This document shows, one piece after another, positions 26,821 to 34,934 of a stretch of 64,000 nt of DNA (positions are counted from its first letter, which is position 1; the number at the start of each line of letters is the position of its first letter). A program made the position numbers and the translations under genes. The stretch lies in contig CAWBJW010000003.1 of assembly GCA_963789255.1 (NCBI GenBank), positions 124,001 to 188,000 on the forward strand. The letters are read 5' to 3'. This stretch comes from DATARH01 sp963789255 (GTDB lineage: Bacteria; Pseudomonadota; Alphaproteobacteria; ATCC43930; CGMCC-115725). The notes under the pieces are model-generated. The model was not told where the DNA came from. It searched no databases and was given only the letters and a program-made list of their open reading frames with translations.

Positions 26821-28785
26821 GTGCACAGTGCATTGGAAACCGGCAACTCCCCTACCGTCTTCGACCGGGTGGCGGCCGAATTGCGCCGGCTGGGGATCAC
26901 CCTCGCCGGCTTGCCCGGTGAGGATCGCGTAAATTTCCGCAACGGCGCGGACGGAACCGCACGCATGGCAGAGACTTTGGACGAAGCCGTTAAAGCCGGC
27001 CGCAGCACGGCGGTCGACCACGAGATCCGGGGGATCGGGCTGCCCTATCTTTCGATACTGGCCCTGGTCGTCGGTGTCGCGACCGGCTTTGGCGCGGTCG
27101 CATTCCGCGACCTTATCGGCCTGATCCACAATGTTCTGTTTCTCGGCCAGTTTGCGGTGCGCTACGACGCGAACGTGTTCACGCCGACGAGCCCCTGGGG
27201 CGTCCTCGTCATCCTGGTGCCGGTGCTCGGCGCGCTGGCCGTTACCTTCCTCGTCACGAAGTTCGCACCCGAGGCCCGGGGCCACGGCGTACCGGAAGTC
27301 ATGGATGCGATCTATTACAAAGGAGGCGTGATCCGGCCCATCGTCGCGGTCGTCAAGTCGCTGGCCTCTGCGATTGCGATCGGCAGCGGCGCAGCGGTGG
27401 GGCGCGAGGGCCCGATCATCCAGATCGGCTCGGCCCTGGGATCGACATTGGGCCAGATCGTGCGAATGCCGCCGGGGCAGCGGATCATTCTTGTCGCCGC
27501 GGGCGCCGGCGCCGGCATTGCGGCGACGTTCAACACCCCGATCGGTGGCGTCATGTTCGCGATCGAGCTGATGCTGCCCGAGGTCAGCGGCCGCACCTTC
27601 CTGCCGGTGGCTCTGGCTACCGGCACGGCAACATTCGTCGGACGCTTTTTCTTCGGGTCACAGCCGGCCTTCGCGGTCCCTCACCTGGCTCCGATTAGCG
27701 CTGACGCGACCTCGGCGCTCATCCTTTGCCTCTATGCGTTGCTCGGCGCCATCACCGGCGTCGCGGCGGCAGGGTTCGTCCGCGGCTTGCATCTTGTCGA
27801 AGATCTCTTCGACAAGATCAAGGGACTCTACACGCGGCACGTGCTGGGTATGTTGCTGGTCGGCATATTGATTTACGTTTTGCAGCGACGCTTCGGCCAT
27901 TACTACGTCGAGGGCGTCGGTTACGCGACGGTCCAGGCAATCCTGCTCGGGCAATTGGCGGCGGTTGAACTGCTCCTCCTGCTGTTCTTATCCAAGCTGT
28001 TGGCGACCTCGCTCAGCCTCGGGTCCGGTTCGTCCGGCGGGATCTTCTCACCTTCCCTGTTCATGGGCGCGACGATCGGCGCCGCCTTCGCCGGCGCACT
28101 CGTCGCGCTCCATGTCCCGCTCGCCATCGATATCCCCTCTTTCGCAATGGTCGGCATGGGGGCAATGGTCGGCGGCGGCACCGGGGCGGTGATGACCGCC
28201 GTCACCATGATCTTCGAAATGACGCGCGACTACGGCATTGTCCTGCCGATGATCGTCGCCGTTGCGCTCAGCATCGGCGTGCGGCGCCTGCTGTCGCGCG
28301 AGAACATCTACACCTTGAAGCTATACCGCCGCGGGCACGTCGTGCCGAAGGCTTTGCACGCGAATATGTTTCTCGTGCGCCGAGCCAGCGAGGTGATGGA
28401 CACCGACGTGGTTCTAGCCGCCGCCGAGATGAGCTTCGATGCCTTTCTCTCCCAGCCCGATCACCGCGGCCGAATGCGCCATGTCGCCGTTTTTGAGAGC
28501 AACCGCATCATTGGCGTGCTGCGGATCAATACGGCGCTGCGCCGTGCGTCGGAGGGAGCGCGATCCAGCACCACCTTGGGCGACATCGCCAGCCGGGATT
28601 TCACGATCGTGCGCGAGAACGATATCGTCTTCGATGTGATCCGGCGGATTTGGCGGCAGCAAGCGGTGATGGCGCTTGTCGTCCGTCGCCGCGGGGTGCC
28701 GCGACCGGAGGATGTCGCGGGGGTGATCACCAAGGAGCACGTCGCCAACTCGGTAGCCAGCAGCATCGCGGTGTACCCCACCTAA
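26821..28785 (+). CDS. ClC-type chloride channel/transporter with CBS domains and N-terminal extension
   Basis: 654 aa. The ClC membrane domain (about 75-500) has GHGVPEV, the pore/gate sequence GSGAAVGREGP with gating Glu196, and a second selectivity segment, GSGSSGGIFSPSLFMGA. Two CBS domains (about 520-650) follow. Residues 12-60 (FDRVAAELRRLGITLAGLPGE..VNFRNG) look like a small stand-alone alphaproteobacterial protein family fused to the front. The start codon is GTG at 26821 with no clear ribosome site; ATG 26965 would remove the extension. Upstream there is an A/T-rich patch with the palindrome CTTAATTTAAG at 26679-26689. The presence of the gating Glu suggests H+/Cl- exchange or a gated channel; which of the two cannot be told. 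Confidence 0.85.
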   Translation: MHSALETGNSPTVFDRVAAELRRLGITLAGLPGEDRVNFRNGADGTARMAETLDEAVKAGRSTAVDHEIRGIGLPYLSILALVVGVATGFGAVAFRDLIGLIHNVLFLGQFAVRYDANVFTPTSPWGVLVILVPVLGALAVTFLVTKFAPEARGHGVPEVMDAIYYKGGVIRPIVAVVKSLASAIAIGSGAAVGREGPIIQIGSALGSTLGQIVRMPPGQRIILVAAGAGAGIAATFNTPIGGVMFAIELMLPEVSGRTFLPVALATGTATFVGRFFFGSQPAFAVPHLAPISADATSALILCLYALLGAITGVAAAGFVRGLHLVEDLFDKIKGLYTRHVLGMLLVGILIYVLQRRFGHYYVEGVGYATVQAILLGQLAAVELLLLLFLSKLLATSLSLGSGSSGGIFSPSLFMGATIGAAFAGALVALHVPLAIDIPSFAMVGMGAMVGGGTGAVMTAVTMIFEMTRDYGIVLPMIVAVALSIGVRRLLSRENIYTLKLYRRGHVVPKALHANMFLVRRASEVMDTDVVLAAAEMSFDAFLSQPDHRGRMRHVAVFESNRIIGVLRINTALRRASEGARSSTTLGDIASRDFTIVRENDIVFDVIRRIWRQQAVMALVVRRRGVPRPEDVAGVITKEHVANSVASSIAVYPT

Positions 28786-28988
28786 AGAGCCATTCCAGGG
28801 ACCGCCAAATGAACCGACACAACCCCTACGGCCGGGACCGCCGCCGGAGGGTCGATTCTCGCCAGCAGACTGCTGATAGCACGGAGGTCCGCTTGCGGTG
28901 CAAAGGCGGCGCCGGAGGCGCACCGCGGGAGGCTCGGCTTTCCACCCCGGCCGTCCAACCGGGATGAGCGGCTGGTTGGGTTTTGACC

Positions 28989-29756
28989 CTAAAGCGTAAA
29001 GCCGCCGTCGATGATGTGGGTGGCGCCGGTGGTGAAGGCGGATTCGTCGGAGGCGAGATAGACCGCCAATGCCGCGACCTCTTCGGCCGTGCCGAGCCGG
29101 CCCAGCGGCTGACGCTCGACAAAACCGCGGCGCGCCGCGTCGGTGCCGCCGGGCAGCAGCACCCCCTGCATCGCGATGCGCTCGTCGAGCGAGGGGGTGG
29201 CGATCGTGCCCGGGCAGATCGCGTTGCAGCGGATGCCCTGGGTGATGAAATCGGCCGCCACCGCTTTGGTCAGCCCGATGATCGCGGCTTTGGTCGCGCC
29301 ATAGACGCAGCGGTTCGGCGCGCCTTTGATCGAGGAGACGGTCGAGGCCATGTTGATGATCGAGATGCCCGCCGGGCTTGTCTTGGCGTGTTCCAGCATC
29401 TTCGGCAGGAAGGCGCGGATCATCAGGTACATCGAGCGGACGTTGAGGACGAACGAGAAATCCCAATCCTCCGGCAGCACGTCGAGGATCGTGCCGTGAT
29501 GGACGAAGCCGGCGCAGTTGAAGAGGATGTCGAGCGGCCCGAGCTCGTCGGCGAGCGCGGCGATCGCGCCCGGATCGGTCACGTCGAGCCGGCGCGTCGC
29601 GACCAAGGCTTCGGCAAGGTCGGCGAGTTTGTCTTCGGCAACGTCGGTGGCGAGGACGCTGGCGCCCTCGGCGGCAAAGGCGAGCGCCGTTGCCCGGCCG
29701 ATCCCTTGCCCCGCCGCCGTGACCAGGGCGCGCCTGCCGTCGAGCCGTCCCGCCAT
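28989..29756 (-). CDS. Short-chain dehydrogenase, DHRS6/BDH2-like
   Basis: 255 aa classical SDR. The cofactor site is VTAAGQGIG, NCAG replaces the usual NNAG, the catalytic Ser is in NMASTVSS and the YxxxK motif is YGATK (about residue 147). The Asp after the second strand (ATDV) indicates NAD. NRCVYGATKAAIIGLTKAVAADF and IRCNAICPGTIATPSL closely match the DHRS6 (BDH2) branch, which acts on (R)-3-hydroxybutyrate or 4-oxo-proline. The bacterial relatives include 2-keto-3-deoxy-L-fuconate dehydrogenases, an alternative. GAGGAG precedes ATG 29756. It follows uvrD on the same strand with a 33-nt gap. Confidence 0.83.
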   Translation of the reverse strand: MAGRLDGRRALVTAAGQGIGRATALAFAAEGASVLATDVAEDKLADLAEALVATRRLDVTDPGAIAALADELGPLDILFNCAGFVHHGTILDVLPEDWDFSFVLNVRSMYLMIRAFLPKMLEHAKTSPAGISIINMASTVSSIKGAPNRCVYGATKAAIIGLTKAVAADFITQGIRCNAICPGTIATPSLDERIAMQGVLLPGGTDAARRGFVERQPLGRLGTAEEVAALAVYLASDESAFTTGATHIIDGGFTL

Positions 29757-29789
29757 GCCGCCGCTCCTCACACGGTAAGATAATCGGGA

Positions 29790-32081
29790 TTACGCGCGCT
29801 CGACAAAGGCGTCCATGACCTTCTTGTCGCCGGCCTGCTCGAAAAGGATCGCCAGCTTGTTGTCTTCGACCGCCCGCACCGTGCCGTAGCCGAATTTCTG
29901 GTGGAACACCCGGTCGCCCACGGCAAAGCCGCCGACCCGGGGGATTGCCTGCCCGCGCTGCGGGACCCGCGCGCTCTCGATCAACAACGGCGGCCGGCTC
30001 GGATGGCCCGCCTGCGCGTGGTTCCAGGCGGCGCTCCAGCCGGGCGAAGTTCCGGCCCAGCCGGCCGTGGAGGTCGCGGCCGATGCCCAGGACGGCGCCG
30101 CGCCGAGCCCCATCTCGCTCGTCATCTCGACATGCCCCTTCGGCAACTCGTCGATGAAGCGCGAGCGCGCCGGGTTCTGCCATTGGCCATGAATGCGCCG
30201 GCTTCCGGCAAACGAGACGAACGCGCGATGCCGCGCCCGGGTCAGCCCGACATAGGCGAGGCGGCGCTCCTCTTCGAGGCCTTTGAGGCCGTGCTCCTCG
30301 ACCGAGCGCAGGCTCGGGAACAGCCCTTCCTCCCAACCCGGCAGAAACACGCTGTCGAATTCGAGGCCCTTGGCGCTGTGCAGGGTCATCAGATTGACCA
30401 TGTCGCCGTTGCTGTCGGCGGCGTTATCCATGACCAGGCTGACATGTTCGAGAAACCCGCCGAGGTTCTCGAACTCGGCCATCGCGACGACCAGCTCCTT
30501 CAGGTTTTCGAGCCGGCCCGGCGCGTCGGGCGAGGTGTCGGCCTGCCACATCGCGGTATAGCCCAATTCGTCGAGCACGATCTGGACCAGATCGGTGTGC
30601 GGCACAAGGTCGGCTTCGCCGCGCCAGCGGTCGAGCGCGGCGAGGAACGCGGCGAGCGCGTTGCGCCCGGCGCGCGGCAGCGTCTCCCCGGCGATCGCCT
30701 GCCGCGCCGCTTCGACCAGCGGCAGCGAGTGCGCGCGCGCCGCGGCGTGCAGCAACTGCAACGTTGCGGTGCCGATGCCGCGCCGCGGCACGTTGACGAC
30801 GCGCTCGAAGGCGAGATCGTCGCCCGGCTGGCGAACGAGGCGCAGATAGGCGAGCGCGTCGCGGATCTCCTGGCGCTCGTAGAAGCGCGGGCCGCCGATC
30901 ACGCGATAGGGCAGGGCGAGCGCGATGAAGCGCTCCTCGAATTCGCGGGTCTGGAACCCGGCGCGCACCAGGATCGCGATTTCCTTGAGCGGGTGCTTCC
31001 GGCGGTGCAGCGCCTCGATCTCGTCGCCGACCCAGCGGGCCTCCTGCTCGGCGTCCCACAGCCCGCGCACGACGATTTTGTCGCCGCCGCCGGCGCGGGT
31101 CCACAAGGTCTTGCCGAGACGCCCGCGGTTGTGGGCGATGACCCCGGCGGCGGCGGCGAGGATGTCGGGGGTCGAGCGGTAGTTCTCCTCGAGCCGCACG
31201 ATCAAGGCGCCCGGAAAATCGCTCTCGAACTTCAGGATGTTGCCGATCTCGGCGCCGCGCCAGCTGTAGATCGACTGGTCGTCGTCGCCGACAACGCAGA
31301 GGTTACGGTGGTGCTGCGCCAGCAGCCGCAGCCAGAGATACTGCGCGACATTGGTGTCCTGGTATTCGTCAACAAGGAGATAGCGGAAGCGGCGCTGATA
31401 GGTGGCGAGGATCTCGGGATTGCCGGCGAACAGCGTCAGATTGTGTAAGAGGAGATCGCCGAAATCGGCGGCGTTCACGGTGGCGAGGCGCTCCTGGTAG
31501 AGCCGGTAAAGCGCGATCGCGCGGCCATCGGCCCAGTCGCCGGCATTATCTGCCGGAACCTTGTCCGGGGTGAGGCCGCGGTCCTTCCAGCGTTCGATGA
31601 TCCCCAGCAATGCCCGCGCCGGCCAGCGTCGCTCGTCGATGTTGGCGGCTGAGATGATCTGCTTCAACAGGCGCAGCTGGTCGTCGCTGTCGAGGATCGT
31701 GAAGTTCGATTTGAGGCCGACCGCGTCGGCGTGGCGGCGCAGGATGCGCGCGGCAAGCGCATGGAAGGTGCCGAGCCAGACGCCGTCGGCGGCATGCCCG
31801 ATCATCGCTTCGAGGCGCTCCTTCATCTCGCGCGCCGCCTTGTTGGTGAAGGTGACCGCCAGCACCTCGCCGGGAAAGGCGCGGCCGGTCGCCAGGATGT
31901 GCGCGAGCCGGGTCGTCAGCACCCGGGTCTTGCCGGTGCCGGCCCCGGCCAGCACCAGGACGGCGCCGTCGACCGCCGCGACGGCGCGCCATTGCGCCTC
32001 GTTGAGAGCGGCGAGGTGCGCGGTCTGCTCGCCGGGCTGTGGGGCCGGCGGGAGCGGAGGGTCGGCGAGGAGATCGGTCAT
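29790..32081 (-). CDS. uvrD: ATP-dependent DNA helicase UvrD/PcrA
   Basis: 763 aa superfamily 1A 3'-5' helicase, acting in nucleotide excision and mismatch repair and in clearing replication conflicts. The Q motif is LNEAQWRAV, Walker A is AGAGTGKT, and TFTNKAAREMKERL is motif Ia. Walker B is LLVDEYQDTN, motif III is VVGDDDQSIYSWRGA, motif IV is LEENYRST, and motifs V/VI are NLMTLHSAKGLEF and VGLTRAR. The C-terminal Tudor-like segment VGDRVFHQKFGYGTV is the RNA-polymerase-binding domain of PcrA/UvrD. Start candidates ATG 32081, 32090 and 32093 lack a clear ribosome site. Confidence 0.95.
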   Translation of the reverse strand: MTDLLADPPLPPAPQPGEQTAHLAALNEAQWRAVAAVDGAVLVLAGAGTGKTRVLTTRLAHILATGRAFPGEVLAVTFTNKAAREMKERLEAMIGHAADGVWLGTFHALAARILRRHADAVGLKSNFTILDSDDQLRLLKQIISAANIDERRWPARALLGIIERWKDRGLTPDKVPADNAGDWADGRAIALYRLYQERLATVNAADFGDLLLHNLTLFAGNPEILATYQRRFRYLLVDEYQDTNVAQYLWLRLLAQHHRNLCVVGDDDQSIYSWRGAEIGNILKFESDFPGALIVRLEENYRSTPDILAAAAGVIAHNRGRLGKTLWTRAGGGDKIVVRGLWDAEQEARWVGDEIEALHRRKHPLKEIAILVRAGFQTREFEERFIALALPYRVIGGPRFYERQEIRDALAYLRLVRQPGDDLAFERVVNVPRRGIGTATLQLLHAAARAHSLPLVEAARQAIAGETLPRAGRNALAAFLAALDRWRGEADLVPHTDLVQIVLDELGYTAMWQADTSPDAPGRLENLKELVVAMAEFENLGGFLEHVSLVMDNAADSNGDMVNLMTLHSAKGLEFDSVFLPGWEEGLFPSLRSVEEHGLKGLEEERRLAYVGLTRARHRAFVSFAGSRRIHGQWQNPARSRFIDELPKGHVEMTSEMGLGAAPSWASAATSTAGWAGTSPGWSAAWNHAQAGHPSRPPLLIESARVPQRGQAIPRVGGFAVGDRVFHQKFGYGTVRAVEDNKLAILFEQAGDKKVMDAFVERA

Positions 32082-32143
32082 AGAACCCATCATATAGCAA
32101 TCCGCTACCGCCAGGGCACCACGGAATGCGAAGAATGGATGGT

Positions 32144-32189
32144 GGACCGCGGCCGTCTCGGGCGCATGCGGGCGGGACGCCCGCGGTCC
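32144..32189. repeat. GC-rich palindrome between uvrD and the ArsB-like gene
   Basis: GGACCGCGG (32144-32152) pairs with CCGCGGTCC (32181-32189), and the stem extends inward with one mismatch through CGTC/GACG. It sits in the divergent space between the uvrD and transporter starts and is probably another dispersed repeat rather than a terminator. Confidence 0.55.
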
Positions 32190-32301
32190 GGATGGTGGCA
32201 GGAAAGCCACGCTTCGGCGCAAAACTGTTGCAAAAGAGACAGTTCTGGCCCGCCGGATCGGCGCCGCCTTATGATGAACGCGTCTCCGCCAGCGTCCCGA
32301 C

Positions 32302-33585
32302 ATGCACGCCGCCGTCGTCCTTCTGGTCCTGATCCTGACCTATATCGGCATGGCCGCCGGCCGCATCGCCTGGCTGCGGGTCGACCGCACCGGCATCGCG
32401 CTGCTCGCGGTCATCGCGCTGCTGGCGAGCCGTGAGATGACGCTCGACGATTTCGGCAGCGCGGTCGACATGCCGACCTTGGCGCTGTTGTTCGCGATGA
32501 TGATCATCTCGGCCCAGTTCGCCGAATCGGGCTTTATCGATCTGTGCGCCCACACGATGGTCGAGACGAGGGGCGGCACGGCGGCATTGCTGGCGCTGAC
32601 GGTGGCGATCGGCGGCGGACTGTCGGCGGTGCTCGCCAACGACATCCTGGTCGTCGCGATCGCGCCGCTGTTGATCGCCTGCGCGCAGCGCCGCGGCCTC
32701 GATCCCCGGCCCTTCGCGATCGCGCTCGCCGCCTCGATCAACGCCGGCTCGTCCGCCACCCTGATCGGCAATCCCCAGAACATCCTGTTGGGCGCCATCG
32801 GCCAGCTCGATTTCTGGAGGTTCCTGGGGGCCTGCGGGGTACCGGCGCTGTTCGCGCTCATCGTTGTCTTTGCCGTGGTCTGGCTGCAATGGCACCGCCG
32901 GATGCGCGCCAACACGCCGCCGCCCGACGCGGTGCCGATTGCGGCCGCCGCCGCTGTCGAGCATCTCCTCGACCGCAATCAGACGATCAAGGGCGCGGTC
33001 GCGGTGCTTGCCTTGCTGGTACTCTTTGCCACCCCGCTGCCGCGCGAGATCGGCGCGCTGATCATCGCGGCATTGCTGTTGGCCAATCGCAAGATCACCA
33101 GCCGGACGATGATCGCCGCGGTCGATTGGCCGCTCCTGCTGCTGGTGTCCTGTCTCTTCGCGATCACCGGGCAACTCAACGGGTCGGGGATCGCCGCCCA
33201 GGTGCTGGCGTTCCTCGACACCCACCGGCTGCTGCCGAACAACCTGCTGCTGCTGTTCCCGTTTGCCGCCGCGACCAGCAACACGATCGGCAGCGTGCCG
33301 ACGGCGATGCTGCTGCTGCAGATCTGGCCGAACCCGCCGCCGGGGGTCCTTTATGCGCTGGCGCTGCTGTCGACGCTCGCCGGCACTCTGCTGCTCACCG
33401 GCAGCCTGACCAATCTGTTGATCGCCGAGCGCGCCGAGCGGATGGGGGCGGGACTGACCTTTCGCGAGTACGCCCGCGCCGGGGTCCCGATCGCGGTGCT
33501 GTCGCTCGCCTTCGCGCTCTTCTGGCTGGCCTGGATGCACGTCCTGCCGCTGACGCCGCCGATCCCGGCGGTGTCGGCCCCGTAG
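32302..33585 (+). CDS. ArsB/NhaD-type ion transporter (IT superfamily)
   Basis: 427 aa integral membrane protein with 10-12 hydrophobic segments. The paired family motifs are visible: LSAVLANDILVVAIAPLLI with the ND pair near residue 114, INAGSSATLIGNPQNILLG with the GNPQN motif, and the C-terminal repeat half SNTIGSVPTAMLLLQIW. This pattern is shared by ArsB arsenite, CitM citrate and NhaD Na+/H+ proteins. No ars genes are adjacent, so arsenite is not supported and the ion or anion is unknown. The ATG has no obvious ribosome site. Confidence 0.82.
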   Translation: MHAAVVLLVLILTYIGMAAGRIAWLRVDRTGIALLAVIALLASREMTLDDFGSAVDMPTLALLFAMMIISAQFAESGFIDLCAHTMVETRGGTAALLALTVAIGGGLSAVLANDILVVAIAPLLIACAQRRGLDPRPFAIALAASINAGSSATLIGNPQNILLGAIGQLDFWRFLGACGVPALFALIVVFAVVWLQWHRRMRANTPPPDAVPIAAAAAVEHLLDRNQTIKGAVAVLALLVLFATPLPREIGALIIAALLLANRKITSRTMIAAVDWPLLLLVSCLFAITGQLNGSGIAAQVLAFLDTHRLLPNNLLLLFPFAAATSNTIGSVPTAMLLLQIWPNPPPGVLYALALLSTLAGTLLLTGSLTNLLIAERAERMGAGLTFREYARAGVPIAVLSLAFALFWLAWMHVLPLTPPIPAVSAP

Positions 33586-33648
33586 GGCTGAAGGCTTTTC
33601 CGCCCTGTGGGGTTGGCTTACAACAGCCCGTCTCTCGCAGGAGCGTGC

Positions 33649-34578
33649 GTGCCCGCTACCCCACTTCTCATCGGCACCCGCGGCAGCCCGATGGCGCTCT
33701 GTCAGGCCGGGCTCGTGCGCGACCGGCTGTGCGCCGCCCATCCCGACCTCGCCGCCCCGGGCGCGATCGCGCTGTTGCCGGTCCGCACCACCGGGGACCG
33801 CGTGCAAACCCGCCTTCTCGCCGAGATCGGCGGCAAGGGCCTGTTCACCAAGGAAATCGAAGAGGCGCTGCTCGACCGGCGGATCGATCTCGCGGTGCAC
33901 TCGCTGAAAGACATGGAGACGGTACTGCCGGCCGGGCTGGCGATCGGCTGCGTCTTGACGCGCGACGATCCGCGCGACGCGCTGGTCTCGGGCGGCGGCG
34001 CCGGGCTTGCGGGGTTGCCGCGGGGGGCGCGGATCGGTACGGCGTCGTTGCGGCGGCGCGCCCAGCTGCTGCGGCTGCGCGGCGATTTCGATGTGGCGCC
34101 GATCCGCGGCAATGTCGGGACCAGGCTCGCCAAGCTCGCTTCCGGCGATGTCGATGGGCTGGTGCTGGCGCTGTGCGGCCTCGAGCGGCTGGGGCAGGCG
34201 GGGCTGGCGAGTGAGATCCTCGCGCCGGAAATCATGCTGCCGGCGGTCGGCCAGGGCGCGCTGGCGATCGAGTGCCGGGAAGCGGACGAGGCGCTGCGGC
34301 AGCTCCTCGTGCCGCTCAACGATCCGGCGAGCGCGGCCTGCGTCGCCGCCGAGCGCGCGATGCTGGCCGCGCTCGACGGATCGTGCCGCACGCCGATCGC
34401 CGGGCTGGCGACGATCGCGGAGGGTCGCCTCGGCCTGGACGCGCTGCTGTTGTCGCCCGACGGCAATGCCGAGCGGCGCGGCCATATCGCCGGCCCGATC
34501 GGCGACGCGGTCGCCCTCGGCAGCGAGCTCGGCGAGCGGCTGCGCCGCGATGCCGGCCCGGAATTCGGCTTTGGCTGA
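33649..34578 (+). CDS. hemC: Hydroxymethylbilane synthase (porphobilinogen deaminase)
   Basis: 309 aa enzyme joining four porphobilinogens into hydroxymethylbilane for haem and related tetrapyrroles. N-terminal LLIGTRGSPMALCQA is followed by IGGKGLFTKEIEEALLDRRIDLAVHSLKDMET, the catalytic region. GTASLRRRAQLLRLR, IRGNVGTRLAKL and AVGQGALAIECR come next. The dipyrromethane cofactor Cys246 lies in GSCRTPIAG. GTG 33649 has AGGAG 5 nt upstream. It follows the transporter gene by 63 nt. hemD is not adjacent. Confidence 0.95.
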   Translation: MPATPLLIGTRGSPMALCQAGLVRDRLCAAHPDLAAPGAIALLPVRTTGDRVQTRLLAEIGGKGLFTKEIEEALLDRRIDLAVHSLKDMETVLPAGLAIGCVLTRDDPRDALVSGGGAGLAGLPRGARIGTASLRRRAQLLRLRGDFDVAPIRGNVGTRLAKLASGDVDGLVLALCGLERLGQAGLASEILAPEIMLPAVGQGALAIECREADEALRQLLVPLNDPASAACVAAERAMLAALDGSCRTPIAGLATIAEGRLGLDALLLSPDGNAERRGHIAGPIGDAVALGSELGERLRRDAGPEFGFG

Positions 34579-34614
34579 TTCGGCTTAGGCTGATCGGAGC
34601 AGGAGCGCGGCGCG

Positions 34615-34836
34615 TCAGGCGGCGGCGCCACCCTGGCAGGCCTGCCGGTGCAGCCATTGCGGCACCGTCGCCTTGCCATGGACGACATCGTGATAGAGGT
34701 AGACCGGCCATCCGACGACGAAAACGGCGTCGCTGGCCACGTCCTTGTTCTTTGTGGGGCACGGGCCGGTGGCAAAAAACCCGAACAGCAACAGCGCGAC
34801 CCCGAGCGACAGATATAATCCGATGAGTGCTCGCAT
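34615..34836 (-). CDS. Small membrane-anchored protein, unknown
   Basis: 73 aa with one strong N-terminal hydrophobic helix, LIGLYLSLGVALLLFGFFAT. A short soluble part follows, with two Cys, and ends QACQGGAAA; it includes VVGWPVYLYHDVVHG. It could be an uncleaved anchor or a signal peptide. GAGGG is 8 nt before the ATG. No family is recognised. It is convergent with hemC. Confidence 0.55.
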   Translation of the reverse strand: MRALIGLYLSLGVALLLFGFFATGPCPTKNKDVASDAVFVVGWPVYLYHDVVHGKATVPQWLHRQACQGGAAA

Positions 34837-34934
34837 GGGACCCGCCCTCTTTCGGAGGGATGGAAAAGCCCGACCCCTATGATGTGGACGCGCGCCCGCC
34901 GCGATCGGTTCCCCTCAGGCGATGCGCGCCGCAA

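Noticed and set aside
32302..33585. Calling the transporter an arsenite pump
   Set aside because: The ND and GNPQN motifs are shared by several ion families and no arsR, arsC or arsA gene is nearby.
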